The position numbers were made by a program, and so were the translations under genes. A stretch of 64,000 nucleotides of DNA from contig NZ_WAAU01000008.1 of assembly GCF_008806755.1 (NCBI RefSeq), positions 186,530-250,529 on the forward strand. Reading direction: 5' to 3'. Origin of the DNA: Tenacibaculum aiptasiae. GTDB taxonomy: Bacteria; Bacteroidota; Bacteroidia; Flavobacteriales; Flavobacteriaceae. Below, piece by piece: positions 8,578-16,785 of this stretch. How positions within the stretch are numbered: the first letter of the stretch is position 1; each line of letters begins with the position of its first letter. The notes beneath the pieces are model-generated. The model saw only the letters and a list, made by a program, of their open reading frames with translations. It was not told the DNA's origin and searched no databases.

Positions 8578-9504
8578 ATTCAATGAATGATTTTTAATAT
8601 ACTCTTTAGGACTCATTCCTACTTTCTTTTTAAATACCCTTGTAAAATACTGAGGATACTCAAAACCAAGTTTATATGCAGTTTCTGATATGGATAAATT
8701 TGGATTTAGCAACATGCTTTTTGCTTCTTCAACTAAAAATAAGTTAATTTGATCTACAGCAGTTTTCCCTGTTTCTGCTTTGATAGTATCACTCATATAA
8801 CGATGACTTACATTTAACTGAGCTGCCATCCAGTCTACTGTAGGAATACCTTCCTCTGCTAATAAATTTTGTTCAAAATAACTATTTAGAATTTCCTTAA
8901 ATCTTGTAATTAGAATTTTATTCTCATCCGTTCTGTTCAAAAATTGTCGTTTATAAAATCGATCCGCATACTTTAATAAAGTATCTAACTGAGATATGAT
9001 GATTTCTTTACTAAACTCATCTTGGTTATTATGATATTCCGTTTTAATATTTTTAAAAATATCTTTTATAATCTGTTCTTCTTTAGGCGATAAATGAAGT
9101 GCTTCATTTACATTATAATTAAAGAAATTATATTTTTTAATGCTTTCATAAATATCCAAATTCCTGATATAATCTTTATGAAAAGAAATATGATAGCTTT
9201 CCGAACTAAAAACCATATCGTTAAAGGTTAAAGTTTGGTTGGGAGCTGTAAATAACATAGTTCCATTGGTACAATCATATTTGGTACGTCCATAAGACAA
9301 TTCACCAGAAATAATGTTTTTAAAACTAATACTATAAAAATCACATGAAAGTATTACTGGCTCATTAAAAGCATAGGTTTCGCAACTAGATTTCTCGTTC
9401 TCTTTTAAATCTGTATGCAGTATGCTAAACAATGGATTTTCTGGCTCTGGAAAATCATAATATTTATGCATTTCTGATATATTATTGAAGCTAAATACTG
9501 GCAT
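8575..9504 (-). CDS. AraC family transcriptional regulator
   Basis: 309 residues. The C-terminal double HTH runs from about residue 200 (VDWMAAQLNVSHRYMSDTIKAETGKTA) to the end (SISETAYKLGFEYPQYFTRVFKKKVGMSPKEY). It is a paralogue of the regulator at 12677-13573: both contain DEFSK(E/D)IIxSQLxTLLKY followed by DRFYKRQFLNR, and both have the YGRTKYD segment in the sensor half. The pair flank a block with two similar hydrolases and their identical operators, suggesting duplication of a regulator-hydrolase module. Effector unknown. Confidence 0.9.
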   Translation of the reverse strand: MPVFSFNNISEMHKYYDFPEPENPLFSILHTDLKENEKSSCETYAFNEPVILSCDFYSISFKNIISGELSYGRTKYDCTNGTMLFTAPNQTLTFNDMVFSSESYHISFHKDYIRNLDIYESIKKYNFFNYNVNEALHLSPKEEQIIKDIFKNIKTEYHNNQDEFSKEIIISQLDTLLKYADRFYKRQFLNRTDENKILITRFKEILNSYFEQNLLAEEGIPTVDWMAAQLNVSHRYMSDTIKAETGKTAVDQINLFLVEEAKSMLLNPNLSISETAYKLGFEYPQYFTRVFKKKVGMSPKEYIKNHSLN

Positions 9505-9549
9505 TATTGTTATTTTGTATTATAAATTTACTATTTAATTTTGATACTC

Positions 9550-9915
9550 TTAATCAAATATTGGAATCAATTCTAAAGTAGAAGCTTCATGCTTTTTAGT
9601 ATTGTAGGTTAATCGCATTGCTGGATATAATAAACCTAATAATTTTCTATACGCTTTATTTACTTTCGGATTTACTTCATCTAAATCATGAGGAACTACA
9701 CCTTTAATTTCTACTTCTAAATTTCCAATTTTCATAGCACCTTCTGGATTTACCAAAAAAGCATCGTACCAACTTCGTTTTCCGAATTTATATTGACGTA
9801 CAAAAAAGCGTCCTTCAGTAGCAACAATGGTAATGTCGATAAAACGATGGTCTCCGCATCTAATTTGATGTACTTTTTTACTTTGTACTAATGTTTCTAA
9901 TTCTTGAATTGTCAT
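9550..9915 (-). CDS. DUF2255-like protein
   Basis: 121 residues, no signal peptide or membrane segment. The layout, a beta strand pair reading ITIVATEGRFFVRQY, then KRSWYDAFLVNPEGAMKIGNLEVEIKGVV and a C-terminal helix with NKAYRKLLG, resembles the DUF2255 family of small proteins with a split-barrel-like core; the assignment is from memory of the family pattern. Lies between an AraC gene and the first hydrolase of the block on the same strand, 45 and 85 bases away. Role unknown. Confidence 0.5.
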   Translation of the reverse strand: MTIQELETLVQSKKVHQIRCGDHRFIDITIVATEGRFFVRQYKFGKRSWYDAFLVNPEGAMKIGNLEVEIKGVVPHDLDEVNPKVNKAYRKLLGLLYPAMRLTYNTKKHEASTLELIPIFD

Positions 9916-10000
9916 ATAAAGTCATTTTAAAAAGAACCTTTTGTTATTATCATTAGATAAATCAAAAGACTCTTATCTTATAAAAATGTATAAGGAATTA

Positions 10001-11050
10001 TTATTTATTAAAGAATTCTGCTACAGCATCTGTTGATACCTTTACTGCTTCCGGCTTGTAGTAGAAATCTACATGCCCAAATTCTTCTAAAGCCATAACT
10101 TCGTGTTCATTTGTTAATTTGTCAATAAATTGTGTTGAACAAGGGGCAGTCATTGCATTTTTACCATATACAACTAAAGTAGGTTGCACAATTTTATCTG
10201 CATATGCTTCTCCAATAGAAATTAATGACTGCATAGCTTGGTCGCCAATATGTAAATTTGAAAAGGTTTTAACAGCTTTAGGTCCTCTAAACCCATCTCT
10301 TCCGTAATAATCATAGGATTCAGCAGCCATTTCCGGATATGCTGCGGCCTCCATAGCTTCTTCTCTTGACATATCATCAGTAAGCCCAAAAGGAACTACA
10401 ATATCTGCTTCTCCAGTTTCATACATTTTCTGCTTTGATGCATTAGCTGCAGCAATCATTTGATTAGCAGCATTTTTATCGGCCCATTGAAAACCATCTG
10501 CTGCCATCATACCAGAAACCATTGCAATTTTCTTAATTCTATGATCGGTAACAGCTGCCGATGCAATGATAGAACCACCCTGACAAACTCCTAATCCTTC
10601 AATCTCTTCTACAAAAGGTAATGTTCCTAAATAAGAAACCGCATCCCAAGTATTTTCTATTAATCTAAACATATATCTAGATTTTTTATGCTCTCCTGGT
10701 AATGCTGGAGAATCTCCCATTCCTAAATAATCGAAGCCTAAGAAAACAAAGCCTCTTTTTGCCATTTCTGGCCCATAGGTTGCCATAACCTGTCCTTTAA
10801 CTTGTGGAAACGGGCTAGCACTTACAATGGCCTTGTATTTTTTGTTTGGGTCAAAACCTTCAGGTAAGTATAAATCTCCTGCTAATTCTACTCCAAATGA
10901 TGTAAATGTTACACTGTTTTTTCCTGCTTTTAAATTTTCCATTGTATTCTCTTTTTTAGTTGTTATTTGTTCTGAAACCGTTGTTTTTTGTTCTTTTTTA
11001 CAACTTATAGTTAGTATTACTATACTTGCTAGTATTAAAACTTGTTTCAT
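10001..11050 (-). CDS. alpha/beta hydrolase lipoprotein with Cys nucleophile
   Basis: 349 residues, lipobox TISC (Cys17). Nucleophile elbow GVCQGGS (Cys156), preceded by the strand GFVFLGFDYLGMGDS; the probable catalytic His is His326 in FGHVDFYYKP. Closely related over its full length to the hydrolase at 11586-12518 (both share SPFPQVKGQ, SRYMFRLIENTWDAVSYLGTLPFV and the last 25 residues), but only this copy has the lipoprotein leader. Promoter: -7 element TAAATTTG on the minus strand at 11084-11077 and a two-repeat AraC-type operator at 11105-11141. Substrate unknown. Confidence 0.8.
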   Translation of the reverse strand: MKQVLILASIVILTISCKKEQKTTVSEQITTKKENTMENLKAGKNSVTFTSFGVELAGDLYLPEGFDPNKKYKAIVSASPFPQVKGQVMATYGPEMAKRGFVFLGFDYLGMGDSPALPGEHKKSRYMFRLIENTWDAVSYLGTLPFVEEIEGLGVCQGGSIIASAAVTDHRIKKIAMVSGMMAADGFQWADKNAANQMIAAANASKQKMYETGEADIVVPFGLTDDMSREEAMEAAAYPEMAAESYDYYGRDGFRGPKAVKTFSNLHIGDQAMQSLISIGEAYADKIVQPTLVVYGKNAMTAPCSTQFIDKLTNEHEVMALEEFGHVDFYYKPEAVKVSTDAVAEFFNK

Positions 11051-11076
11051 TTTTATAATGTTTAATGATTACAGTG

Positions 11077-11141
11077 CAAATTTAAATCGGCATCCAAGCT
11101 TGAAACTTAAACATTTTGGTATGAGACTTATACTTTTTGGT
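11077..11141 (-). promoter_or_regulatory. promoter and AraC-type operator of the lipoprotein hydrolase
   Basis: On the minus strand the half-site ACCAAAAAGTATAAGT (11141-11126) is repeated as ACCAAAATGTTTAAGT (11120-11105), 21 bp apart with spacer CTCAT, followed 20 bp on by the -7 element TAAATTTG (11084-11077). The 37-bp operator is identical to the one at 12586-12622. The proximal half-site covers the -33 region, as expected for activation by an AraC protein. Confidence 0.7.
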
Positions 11142-11160
11142 TTTATCATTTTAGAATAGA

Positions 11161-11191
11161 AAAACGCCTTAGTGGTTAACTAAGGCGTTTT
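11161..11191. terminator. terminator hairpin
   Basis: Perfect 13-bp stem AAAACGCCTTAGT / ACTAAGGCGTTTT with a 5-base loop. It lies downstream of the small membrane protein gene on the minus strand and upstream of the hydrolase promoter, insulating the latter. Confidence 0.75.
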
Positions 11192-11211
11192 AGTTCTTTA
11201 TAAAATGAATT

Positions 11212-11520
11212 TTATAAGTTAGGATTGCTTCCAAAAGAATAAGCACACATTAAAGCACATACTGCTATTCCAACAAACATAAGGATGGTACCTATAATGT
11301 TTTTAGAATCAATTTTACTAGCTCTATACAAAAAGTAACCAATAATCATATTCATCAAAGCCCAAATAACATTTTGAATAGGAGAAGACAATCCAACTCC
11401 TGGAGGGGCTCCAAAAGGTGATGGGAATTCTTGTCCAGAAACACCATTTACCAAATGAGGGATTACATTAGTCAAGAAAAAACCTGCACCAAATGCTGCT
11501 AAATAATTATACCATTTCAT
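11212..11520 (-). CDS. small integral membrane protein of unknown function
   Basis: 102 residues from the ATG at 11520 (MKWYNYLAAFGAGFF), chosen over an in-frame start nine codons upstream because it opens directly with the hydrophobic segment. Three membrane segments: residues ~4-20, ~45-65 and ~74-95. A Pro/Gly-rich loop (EFPSPFGAPPGVGLSSP) sits between the first two and is the most recognisable part. Lies between the two paralogous hydrolase genes, and is followed by its own terminator. It follows the second hydrolase by 65 bases and may share its promoter. Confidence 0.6.
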   Translation of the reverse strand: MKWYNYLAAFGAGFFLTNVIPHLVNGVSGQEFPSPFGAPPGVGLSSPIQNVIWALMNMIIGYFLYRASKIDSKNIIGTILMFVGIAVCALMCAYSFGSNPNL

Positions 11521-11585
11521 AGATATGAGTTTAAAATTAAAAAGCAAAGAGCTATGATTTAACTCTTGTACTTCCTATATTGTTA

Positions 11586-12518
11586 TTACTTATTAAAAAA
11601 CTCTGCTACAGCGTCTGTAGATGCTTTTACAGCTTCTGGTTTCCAGTAAAAGTCTACGTGACTAAACTCGTCAAAAGCTAATACTTCTGGACTATTGCTT
11701 AATTTATCAATAAATGCTGTTGAACAAATTGCTGTTGCTGCATTCTGACCATATACCACAAGAGTTGGTTGAATGATTTTATCAGCATAGTGCTCTGCAA
11801 TAGAAATAAGCGATTCCATAGCCTGATCACCAATATGTTCGTTTGTAAAATGCTCCACTTTTCCTGGCCCTGCCACACCATCTTTGCCATAGAAGTTGTA
11901 GGTATCATCTGCCATTGGTGTTCCTGTAGCAACAAATTCTTCTCTGGTCATAGTATCGTTAATAACATTTGGCCAATTGTAATCTGCTTCTCCTGTTTCG
12001 TACATTTTTTGCTTAGATGCGTTTGCTCCAGCAATCATCATATTAACAATATCTCTGTTGCCCCATTGGAAAGCATCTGCTGCCATCATTCCTGAAACGG
12101 TAGCAATTTTCTTAATTCTGTGGTCAGTTACAGCGGCTGATGCAAGTATAGAACCTCCTTGACATACACCTAATCCATAAATTTCATCAACAAAAGGTAG
12201 TGTTCCTAAGTAAGATACAGCGTCCCAAGTGTTTTCAATCAATCTAAACATATATCTAGATTTCATATATTCTCCTGGTAATGCTGGAGAATCTCCCATT
12301 CCTAAAAAGTCAAAGCCCAAATAGATAAATCCTCTTTTAGCCATTTCTGGACCATAGATAGCTGGAATTTGTCCTTTTACCTGTGGAAATGGACTTGTAC
12401 CAACGATGGCTTTATAGGTTTTACTTGAATCAAAGTTTTCTGGCAAGTATAAATCGCCTGCTAAATCAACTCCAAAAGATTTAAATGTTACGCTGTTTTT
12501 TCCTGATTGTAAATTCAT
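11586..12518 (-). CDS. alpha/beta hydrolase with Cys nucleophile, cytoplasmic paralogue
   Basis: 310 residues. It begins directly with MNLQSGKNSVTFKSFGVDL, equivalent to residue ~39 of the lipoprotein hydrolase at 10001-11050, so it lacks any export signal. Nucleophile elbow GVCQGGS (Cys119), probable catalytic His287 (FSHVDFYWKP). The operator at 12586-12622 is identical over 37 bp to that of the lipoprotein copy, so the two should be coregulated while acting in different compartments. Similarity to dienelactone hydrolase-like enzymes; substrate unknown. Confidence 0.8.
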   Translation of the reverse strand: MNLQSGKNSVTFKSFGVDLAGDLYLPENFDSSKTYKAIVGTSPFPQVKGQIPAIYGPEMAKRGFIYLGFDFLGMGDSPALPGEYMKSRYMFRLIENTWDAVSYLGTLPFVDEIYGLGVCQGGSILASAAVTDHRIKKIATVSGMMAADAFQWGNRDIVNMMIAGANASKQKMYETGEADYNWPNVINDTMTREEFVATGTPMADDTYNFYGKDGVAGPGKVEHFTNEHIGDQAMESLISIAEHYADKIIQPTLVVYGQNAATAICSTAFIDKLSNSPEVLAFDEFSHVDFYWKPEAVKASTDAVAEFFNK

Positions 12519-12557
12519 AATATGTTGTTTTAAAGTTTTGTTTTAATTATTTGATGA

Positions 12558-12622
12558 CAAAATTAATCCAGCGACGCGTTTAAGTACTTAAACATTTTGG
12601 TATGAGACTTATACTTTTTGGT
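12558..12622 (-). promoter_or_regulatory. promoter and AraC-type operator of the cytoplasmic hydrolase
   Basis: Half-sites at 12622-12607 and 12601-12586 (minus strand), same sequence, spacer and 21-bp period as upstream of the lipoprotein copy; the -7 element TAATTTTG is at 12565-12558, again 20 bp from the operator edge. Sequence outside the operator differs between the two promoters. Confidence 0.7.
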
Positions 12623-12629
12623 ATAAATA

Positions 12630-12659
12630 AGAAAATCCACTTTTTTAAGTGGATTTTCT
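12630..12659. terminator. terminator hairpin after AraC gene
   Basis: AGAAAATCCACTT / AAGTGGATTTTCT, 13-bp perfect stem with TTTT loop. Ends the minus-strand AraC gene at 12677-13573 before the hydrolase operator. Confidence 0.7.
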
Positions 12660-12676
12660 ACAATTCTATTAATTCT

Positions 12677-13573
12677 CTAGTTCAGAGTATGTCTATATTC
12701 TTTGGGCGACTTTCCCGTTTGTTTTTTAAATAATTTACTAAAATGTTGTGGATATTCAAATCCCAAATCATATGCTATTTGACTAATACTTTCAGAAGTT
12801 CCTATAAGTTTGTCTTTCGCTTTTTCAACAATAAAAAGAGTTATATGTTCTTTTGCACTTTTTCCTGTTTCTGTTTTCAAGGTATCACTTAAATAACGTT
12901 GCGAAACATTCAATCTTAAAGCTATATCTTCAATATTTGGAATACCACTTAACTGATTTTCATTATAAAAACATCTCAGTTCAACTTTAAATTTATCTAA
13001 TAAAATACTTGAAACTTCTTTTCTATTTAAAAACTGACGTTTATAAAACCTGTCTGAGTATTTCAACAATGTTTCTAGTTGAGAAACAATAATATCCTTG
13101 CTAAACTCATCATGATTATTGTTGTACTCAGCTTCAATAGTTTCAAAAACCGACTGTATTAACTTCTCTTCTTTAGGAGATACATGTAAAGCTTCGTTTG
13201 TTGAATATGAAAAATATCCATAATCATTGATTTTTTTTGATAATTCTGTACCTCTTATGAAATCTTCATGAAAAGTAATTATAAACCCATTTTGCTCCAT
13301 TTCAGTGGTTTCATCCCATTGCATTATTTGCCTTGGAGCCATAAACACCATAGCTCCATTAGAAAAGTCATATTTTGTACGACCATAGGTTAAACTTCCT
13401 GAAATTACTCTCTTAAATGAAATGGAATAACAATTATTCATCATAGGAGGGGAGCTCTTTCGCAATGACTTTATAAAACTTTTATTTATTGAAACTACAC
13501 TTAATAATGGATGCTCTGATTTAGGAGCATTTATATATTCTAAGTAGTTTGAGATACTTTTAAAATGTAACAT
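12677..13573 (-). CDS. AraC family transcriptional regulator
   Basis: 298 residues, paralogue of the regulator at 8575-9504 (shared blocks YGRTKYDFSNGAMVF, DEFSKDIIVSQLETLLKYSDRFYKRQFLNR, and the HTH end). DNA-binding domain from about residue 195 to 297 (EDIALRLNVSQRYLSDTLK; SISQIAYDLGFEYPQHFSKLFKKQTGKSPKEY). It sits between the operator of the cytoplasmic hydrolase and the dehydrogenase gene, both of which have 21-bp direct-repeat operators. Effector unknown. Confidence 0.9.
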   Translation of the reverse strand: MLHFKSISNYLEYINAPKSEHPLLSVVSINKSFIKSLRKSSPPMMNNCYSISFKRVISGSLTYGRTKYDFSNGAMVFMAPRQIMQWDETTEMEQNGFIITFHEDFIRGTELSKKINDYGYFSYSTNEALHVSPKEEKLIQSVFETIEAEYNNNHDEFSKDIIVSQLETLLKYSDRFYKRQFLNRKEVSSILLDKFKVELRCFYNENQLSGIPNIEDIALRLNVSQRYLSDTLKTETGKSAKEHITLFIVEKAKDKLIGTSESISQIAYDLGFEYPQHFSKLFKKQTGKSPKEYRHTLN

Positions 13574-13625
13574 AACTCTTCACTTTAAAATGCTTTTGAC
13601 AAAAGATAAGTAAAAACTTTTATTC

Positions 13626-14453
13626 TTAATTTAATAATCCAAATTGATTTGATACCATTTCGAAAAATGCCTTATCATCCATTGATTTACGTGCTGCCAT
13701 GAATTGTTCTGCATCTGGACCTGCTATATACCTTAGTTGTTCTTTATTGTCAGTTACCGCATTGTATACGATTTCAGCAATGCTATCAGAAGTACTAAGA
13801 TGTCCCATATATTCTTGAACTGCTGCCATATATTTTTCTAATCCTTCTTTATAATCGCTAATTTCCTTATTACAGGTTAACGATATATTATTGATAAACT
13901 CTGTATTGACACCTCCTGGCTCAACCAATTTCACATCAATCCCTAACGATTTTAATTCATATTGAATAGAGCCTGTAAAACCTTCTACAGCATGTTTTGT
14001 TGCATGATATAAACCTTGATACGGTAATGTAAATAAACCTACAATGGATGAAACATTTAGAATAAGTCCATTTTTATTGGCTCGCATATGGGGTAAAATA
14101 GCTTTGGTTGTTCTAATTACTCCAAATACATTTACATCAAAAATACGTTGCATTAAAGTCTCGTCTGAAGCTTCAGCAATCCCCATCATACCAAAACCAG
14201 CATTGTTAATTAAAACGTCTATTTTACCAAAGGTTGTTAATCCTTTTTCTATAGCTGAATCAATAGTGTTTTGTTTAGTAACATCTAATTCTGTAACTAA
14301 TACATTATCAAGTTTATTTAACTCAGTTTCTTTTTCTGGAGTTCTCATGGTCGCAATCACATTCCATCCTTTTGATTGAAAAATCTTTACTGCTGATTTA
14401 CCTATTCCTGTTGAACTTCCTGTTATTAATACTGTTTTATTTGTTGAATTCAT
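13626..14453 (-). CDS. SDR family oxidoreductase
   Basis: 275 residues. Classical short-chain dehydrogenase: nucleotide-binding TGSSTGIG (residues 11-18), NNAG motif in DVLINNAGFGMMG, active-site Ser in ILNVSSIVGLF, and catalytic Tyr/Lys in YHATKHA. NAD(P)-dependent oxidation/reduction in the cytoplasm; substrate not predictable. Cotranscription with the AraC gene downstream (53 bases) is likely. Its promoter carries a two-repeat operator like that of the hydrolase genes, so it is probably part of the same AraC regulon. Confidence 0.9.
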   Translation of the reverse strand: MNSTNKTVLITGSSTGIGKSAVKIFQSKGWNVIATMRTPEKETELNKLDNVLVTELDVTKQNTIDSAIEKGLTTFGKIDVLINNAGFGMMGIAEASDETLMQRIFDVNVFGVIRTTKAILPHMRANKNGLILNVSSIVGLFTLPYQGLYHATKHAVEGFTGSIQYELKSLGIDVKLVEPGGVNTEFINNISLTCNKEISDYKEGLEKYMAAVQEYMGHLSTSDSIAEIVYNAVTDNKEQLRYIAGPDAEQFMAARKSMDDKAFFEMVSNQFGLLN

Positions 14454-14482
14454 TGTTTAAAAATTAATATTAAATCTTAAAA

Positions 14483-14546
14483 CAAAATTCTGAACAACTA
14501 AGAATTAAAACGTATACTTTTTTACATGAGTTGTATACTTTTTTAC
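14483..14546 (-). promoter_or_regulatory. promoter and AraC-type operator of the SDR gene
   Basis: GTAAAAAAGTATAC occurs twice on the minus strand (14546-14533 and 14525-14512), perfect 14-bp direct repeats 21 bp apart. A -7-like GAATTTTG lies at 14490-14483. The core AAAAAGTATA and the adjacent CTCAT are shared with the hydrolase operators, which argues for the same or a sister AraC protein. Confidence 0.65.
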
Positions 14547-14567
14547 TTTAAAGCATTAAAACAGAAA

Positions 14568-14621
14568 GGCTATAAATTGGCAAGTGGAAACTTAAAATAA
14601 TATTAAGTTCCCACTGTAGCC
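14568..14621 (-). terminator. long hairpin after the zinc-type operon
   Basis: GGCTA pairs with TAGCC, and inside it GTGG-A-AACTTAA pairs with TTAAGTT-C-CCAC with one mismatch. It follows the last gene of the eleven-gene minus-strand operon; no strong T-run is present, so termination or an RNA-stabilising role are both possible. Confidence 0.4.
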
Positions 14622-14671
14622 CCCATTTAACTTACTATAATTAATAGCAAACTTTATTTTTAAGTTATTTC

Positions 14672-15583
14672 TTAAACCAAAATTGTTGTTCCTGATGATG
14701 ATTTATTTTTCGATTCATCAAAATAAAAATCAATTCGACCAAGATTTACTCCATAAGCTCCAACTTGATTTACCAACATATTTTTGCCTTCAATATTTTT
14801 TACAATGGTAGGTTTAGGTAAAAAAGTATGTGTATGTCCTCCAATTATTAAATCAATATCCTTTGTGACTTTAGCTAAATTTAAATCGGAAATTTTCTCT
14901 GGATTATTTTTATAATAGTACCCTAAATGTGATAAACAAATGATTAAATCACATTTCTTCTCATTTTTCAACTCTGCGGTTATATCTTGAGTAACTGTTA
15001 TAGGATCTAGATAACGAGTTTCTTTATACATCTTTTTATTTACTAGACCATCAAGTTCAACCCCTAAGCCAAAAATCCCTATTTTAATTCCGTCTTTTAC
15101 TATAATCTTATAAGGTTTTACATGTGTGTCTAATACCGTGTTTTTGAAATCGTAATTTGCAGATACAAAATCGAATTTAGCGTTGGGAAGCTGCTTATAT
15201 AAACCATCTATTGAATTGTCAAAATCGTGATTTCCCAAAGTTGCTACATCGTATTTTAACATGCTCATTAACTTAAATTCAAGTGCTCCTCCAAAGAAAT
15301 TGAAATAGGGAGTACCTTGAAAAATATCTCCTGCATCTAATAAAAGTGTATTTGGGTTTTCTCTCCTTACTTGTTCTATTAAAGTTGCTCTTCTAGATAC
15401 CCCTCCTTTATTAGCATATCTATTATGATTTGCATTAAAAGGCTCAATATGACTATGTGTATCATTGGTATGCAAAATGGTTATATGATGTTGTTGCTTA
15501 CCTATAAATGATGGTAATGTTAATCCACTAGCTGCTAAAACAGATGCACTTCCAACTTGTTTTATAAAATCTCTTCTCTTCAT
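14672..15583 (-). CDS. 5'-nucleotidase-type metallophosphoesterase, catalytic half
   Basis: 303 residues with a Tat-like leader (RRDFIKQ at residues 3-9, then a hydrophobic stretch). Metal-binding motifs of the UshA family are all present: ILHTNDTHSH (Asp41, His43), DAGDIFQG, LGNHDFD, and GGHTHTF. The protein lacks the C-terminal substrate-binding domain, which is encoded by the gene immediately upstream, so the two together equal one UshA-like enzyme. Periplasmic hydrolysis of nucleotides or related phosphate esters. Its ATG overlaps the upstream stop (TAATG). Confidence 0.85.
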   Translation of the reverse strand: MKRRDFIKQVGSASVLAASGLTLPSFIGKQQHHITILHTNDTHSHIEPFNANHNRYANKGGVSRRATLIEQVRRENPNTLLLDAGDIFQGTPYFNFFGGALEFKLMSMLKYDVATLGNHDFDNSIDGLYKQLPNAKFDFVSANYDFKNTVLDTHVKPYKIIVKDGIKIGIFGLGVELDGLVNKKMYKETRYLDPITVTQDITAELKNEKKCDLIICLSHLGYYYKNNPEKISDLNLAKVTKDIDLIIGGHTHTFLPKPTIVKNIEGKNMLVNQVGAYGVNLGRIDFYFDESKNKSSSGTTILV

Positions 15584-16332
15584 TACTCTATAATTACACG
15601 GTTATCAATTGAAGCTTGTAAGGTGTCAACCTTTTTAAAATACTCTATAATCACATCTCTCATTTTGCAATCTAACTTCGTTAACTTTTCAGGATTTTTG
15701 AAAAAGGTCATTTTATCTCCTCCGCTTTGTAAAAAATCTGATGTTAGTACTGTATACGATTTGTTTTTATCAAAATCTTTTCCTCTGATTTTAAGTAAGT
15801 AATCATTATCATTTAATGTTAAATTTACATTTCTACAAAAAGGATGCGCTGTTTTATTTTTAATAAAATAATCTACTAATTCTGTAATTTTCTCACCTGT
15901 AAGAGTTACCGCTACAAGTTCATTTTCAAAAGGCATTAGTTTAAAAGCACGTTCTACAGTTACTTTTCCTTGTGGAATTGTTGCTCTAATCCCTCCATTA
16001 TTAAGCATTACAAAATCGATAGACTCATTTGTTTTCTTTTTATAAATAGGATTGGCCATTCTATAGCATAAATCGGCCATTAAATTCCCTATGGAAGTTT
16101 GCATTCCTTCATTATTTTTAAGAAAATCTTTAGGTGCATAGGTAAGTACCTCTTGCATTTCTGCTGTTAACTTCTCCTTATATGGAGCAATTACACTATC
16201 TATTTTTTCTGAAGATGCAATTGTAGTACTTACAGCTATATTTTTGGCTGTTATTTTATTAAGGCTCTTAGATTCTCTCTTACAAGAAACTAGAACCAGT
16301 AATAAAAGGAGTAAACGAAGTGTTCTCATCAT
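15583..16332 (-). CDS. 5'-nucleotidase C-terminal domain lipoprotein
   Basis: 249 residues, lipobox LVSC. After ~60 residues comes a 5_nucleotid_C domain: SIGNLMADLCYRMAN, FVMLNNGGIRATIPQGKVTVERAFKLMPFENELVAVTLTG, and YTVLTSDFLQSGGDKM. It carries the nucleoside-stacking and phosphate-site positions but no metal-binding phosphoesterase motifs; those are in the following gene. A split 5'-nucleotidase with one lipid-anchored and one Tat-like half is thus encoded. Sixth-from-last position in the long operon's downstream end. Confidence 0.85.
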   Translation of the reverse strand: MMRTLRLLLLLLVLVSCKRESKSLNKITAKNIAVSTTIASSEKIDSVIAPYKEKLTAEMQEVLTYAPKDFLKNNEGMQTSIGNLMADLCYRMANPIYKKKTNESIDFVMLNNGGIRATIPQGKVTVERAFKLMPFENELVAVTLTGEKITELVDYFIKNKTAHPFCRNVNLTLNDNDYLLKIRGKDFDKNKSYTVLTSDFLQSGGDKMTFFKNPEKLTKLDCKMRDVIIEYFKKVDTLQASIDNRVIIE

Positions 16333-16341
16333 AAAATTTCT

Positions 16342-16785
16342 TTACTTTTTATTATATAATTCTATTCTACATTCTGTGAGAATATAATTAAAATGTTCAA
16401 CATCGTTACTATTTAATTTTAAAATTCCTCTTGCTGTAACTGTAGCATCTGTTCTAAAATTGCGTTTGCCTACTACATGTAATTCTATGGCTGTTTCTGG
16501 ACCTCCAACTCCACAAAAAAAACAAGAAGACATAGGACCTTTAGATAAAACAAAAATTCTTCCTTTTGGATCTACATTTAGAAAGTATCCTGTAATAGCT
16601 ATCGACCTACCATTTAAGCTTTTAACCGATTCTGAAAATGTTGGATGTAAAAAAGTTTCATCGTGTTCTGGAAAGTATTTATCTCTAAACTTTACTTTAG
16701 ATAAATCATTCCACGTAACCTTCTGCTGACTAAAGCAAAGGCTAACAATACTTAGAAACACTATGAATAAAACTTTATTTTTCAT
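16342..16785 (-). CDS. DUF3299-like periplasmic protein
   Basis: 147 residues with a signal peptide (cleavage near CFSQQ). The OB-fold-like core IAITGYFLNVDPKGRIFVLSKG followed by SSCFFCGVGGPETAIELHV and a closing strand resembles DUF3299 proteins, which often sit beside MacB-like ABC transporters in metal-regulated loci; the Cys pair in CFFC could bind a metal. From memory, a comparable gene set is zinc-regulated in Vibrio (zrgABCDE). Overlaps the permease gene by 11 bases. Confidence 0.5.
   Translation of the reverse strand: MKNKVLFIVFLSIVSLCFSQQKVTWNDLSKVKFRDKYFPEHDETFLHPTFSESVKSLNGRSIAITGYFLNVDPKGRIFVLSKGPMSSCFFCGVGGPETAIELHVVGKRNFRTDATVTARGILKLNSNDVEHFNYILTECRIELYNKK

Noticed and set aside
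11699..12095. Long overlapping reading frames on both strands inside the cytoplasmic hydrolase gene
   Set aside because: They are in other frames of a clearly real gene, have composition unlike proteins (Met/Gln/Leu or Cys/His-rich) and no start context.
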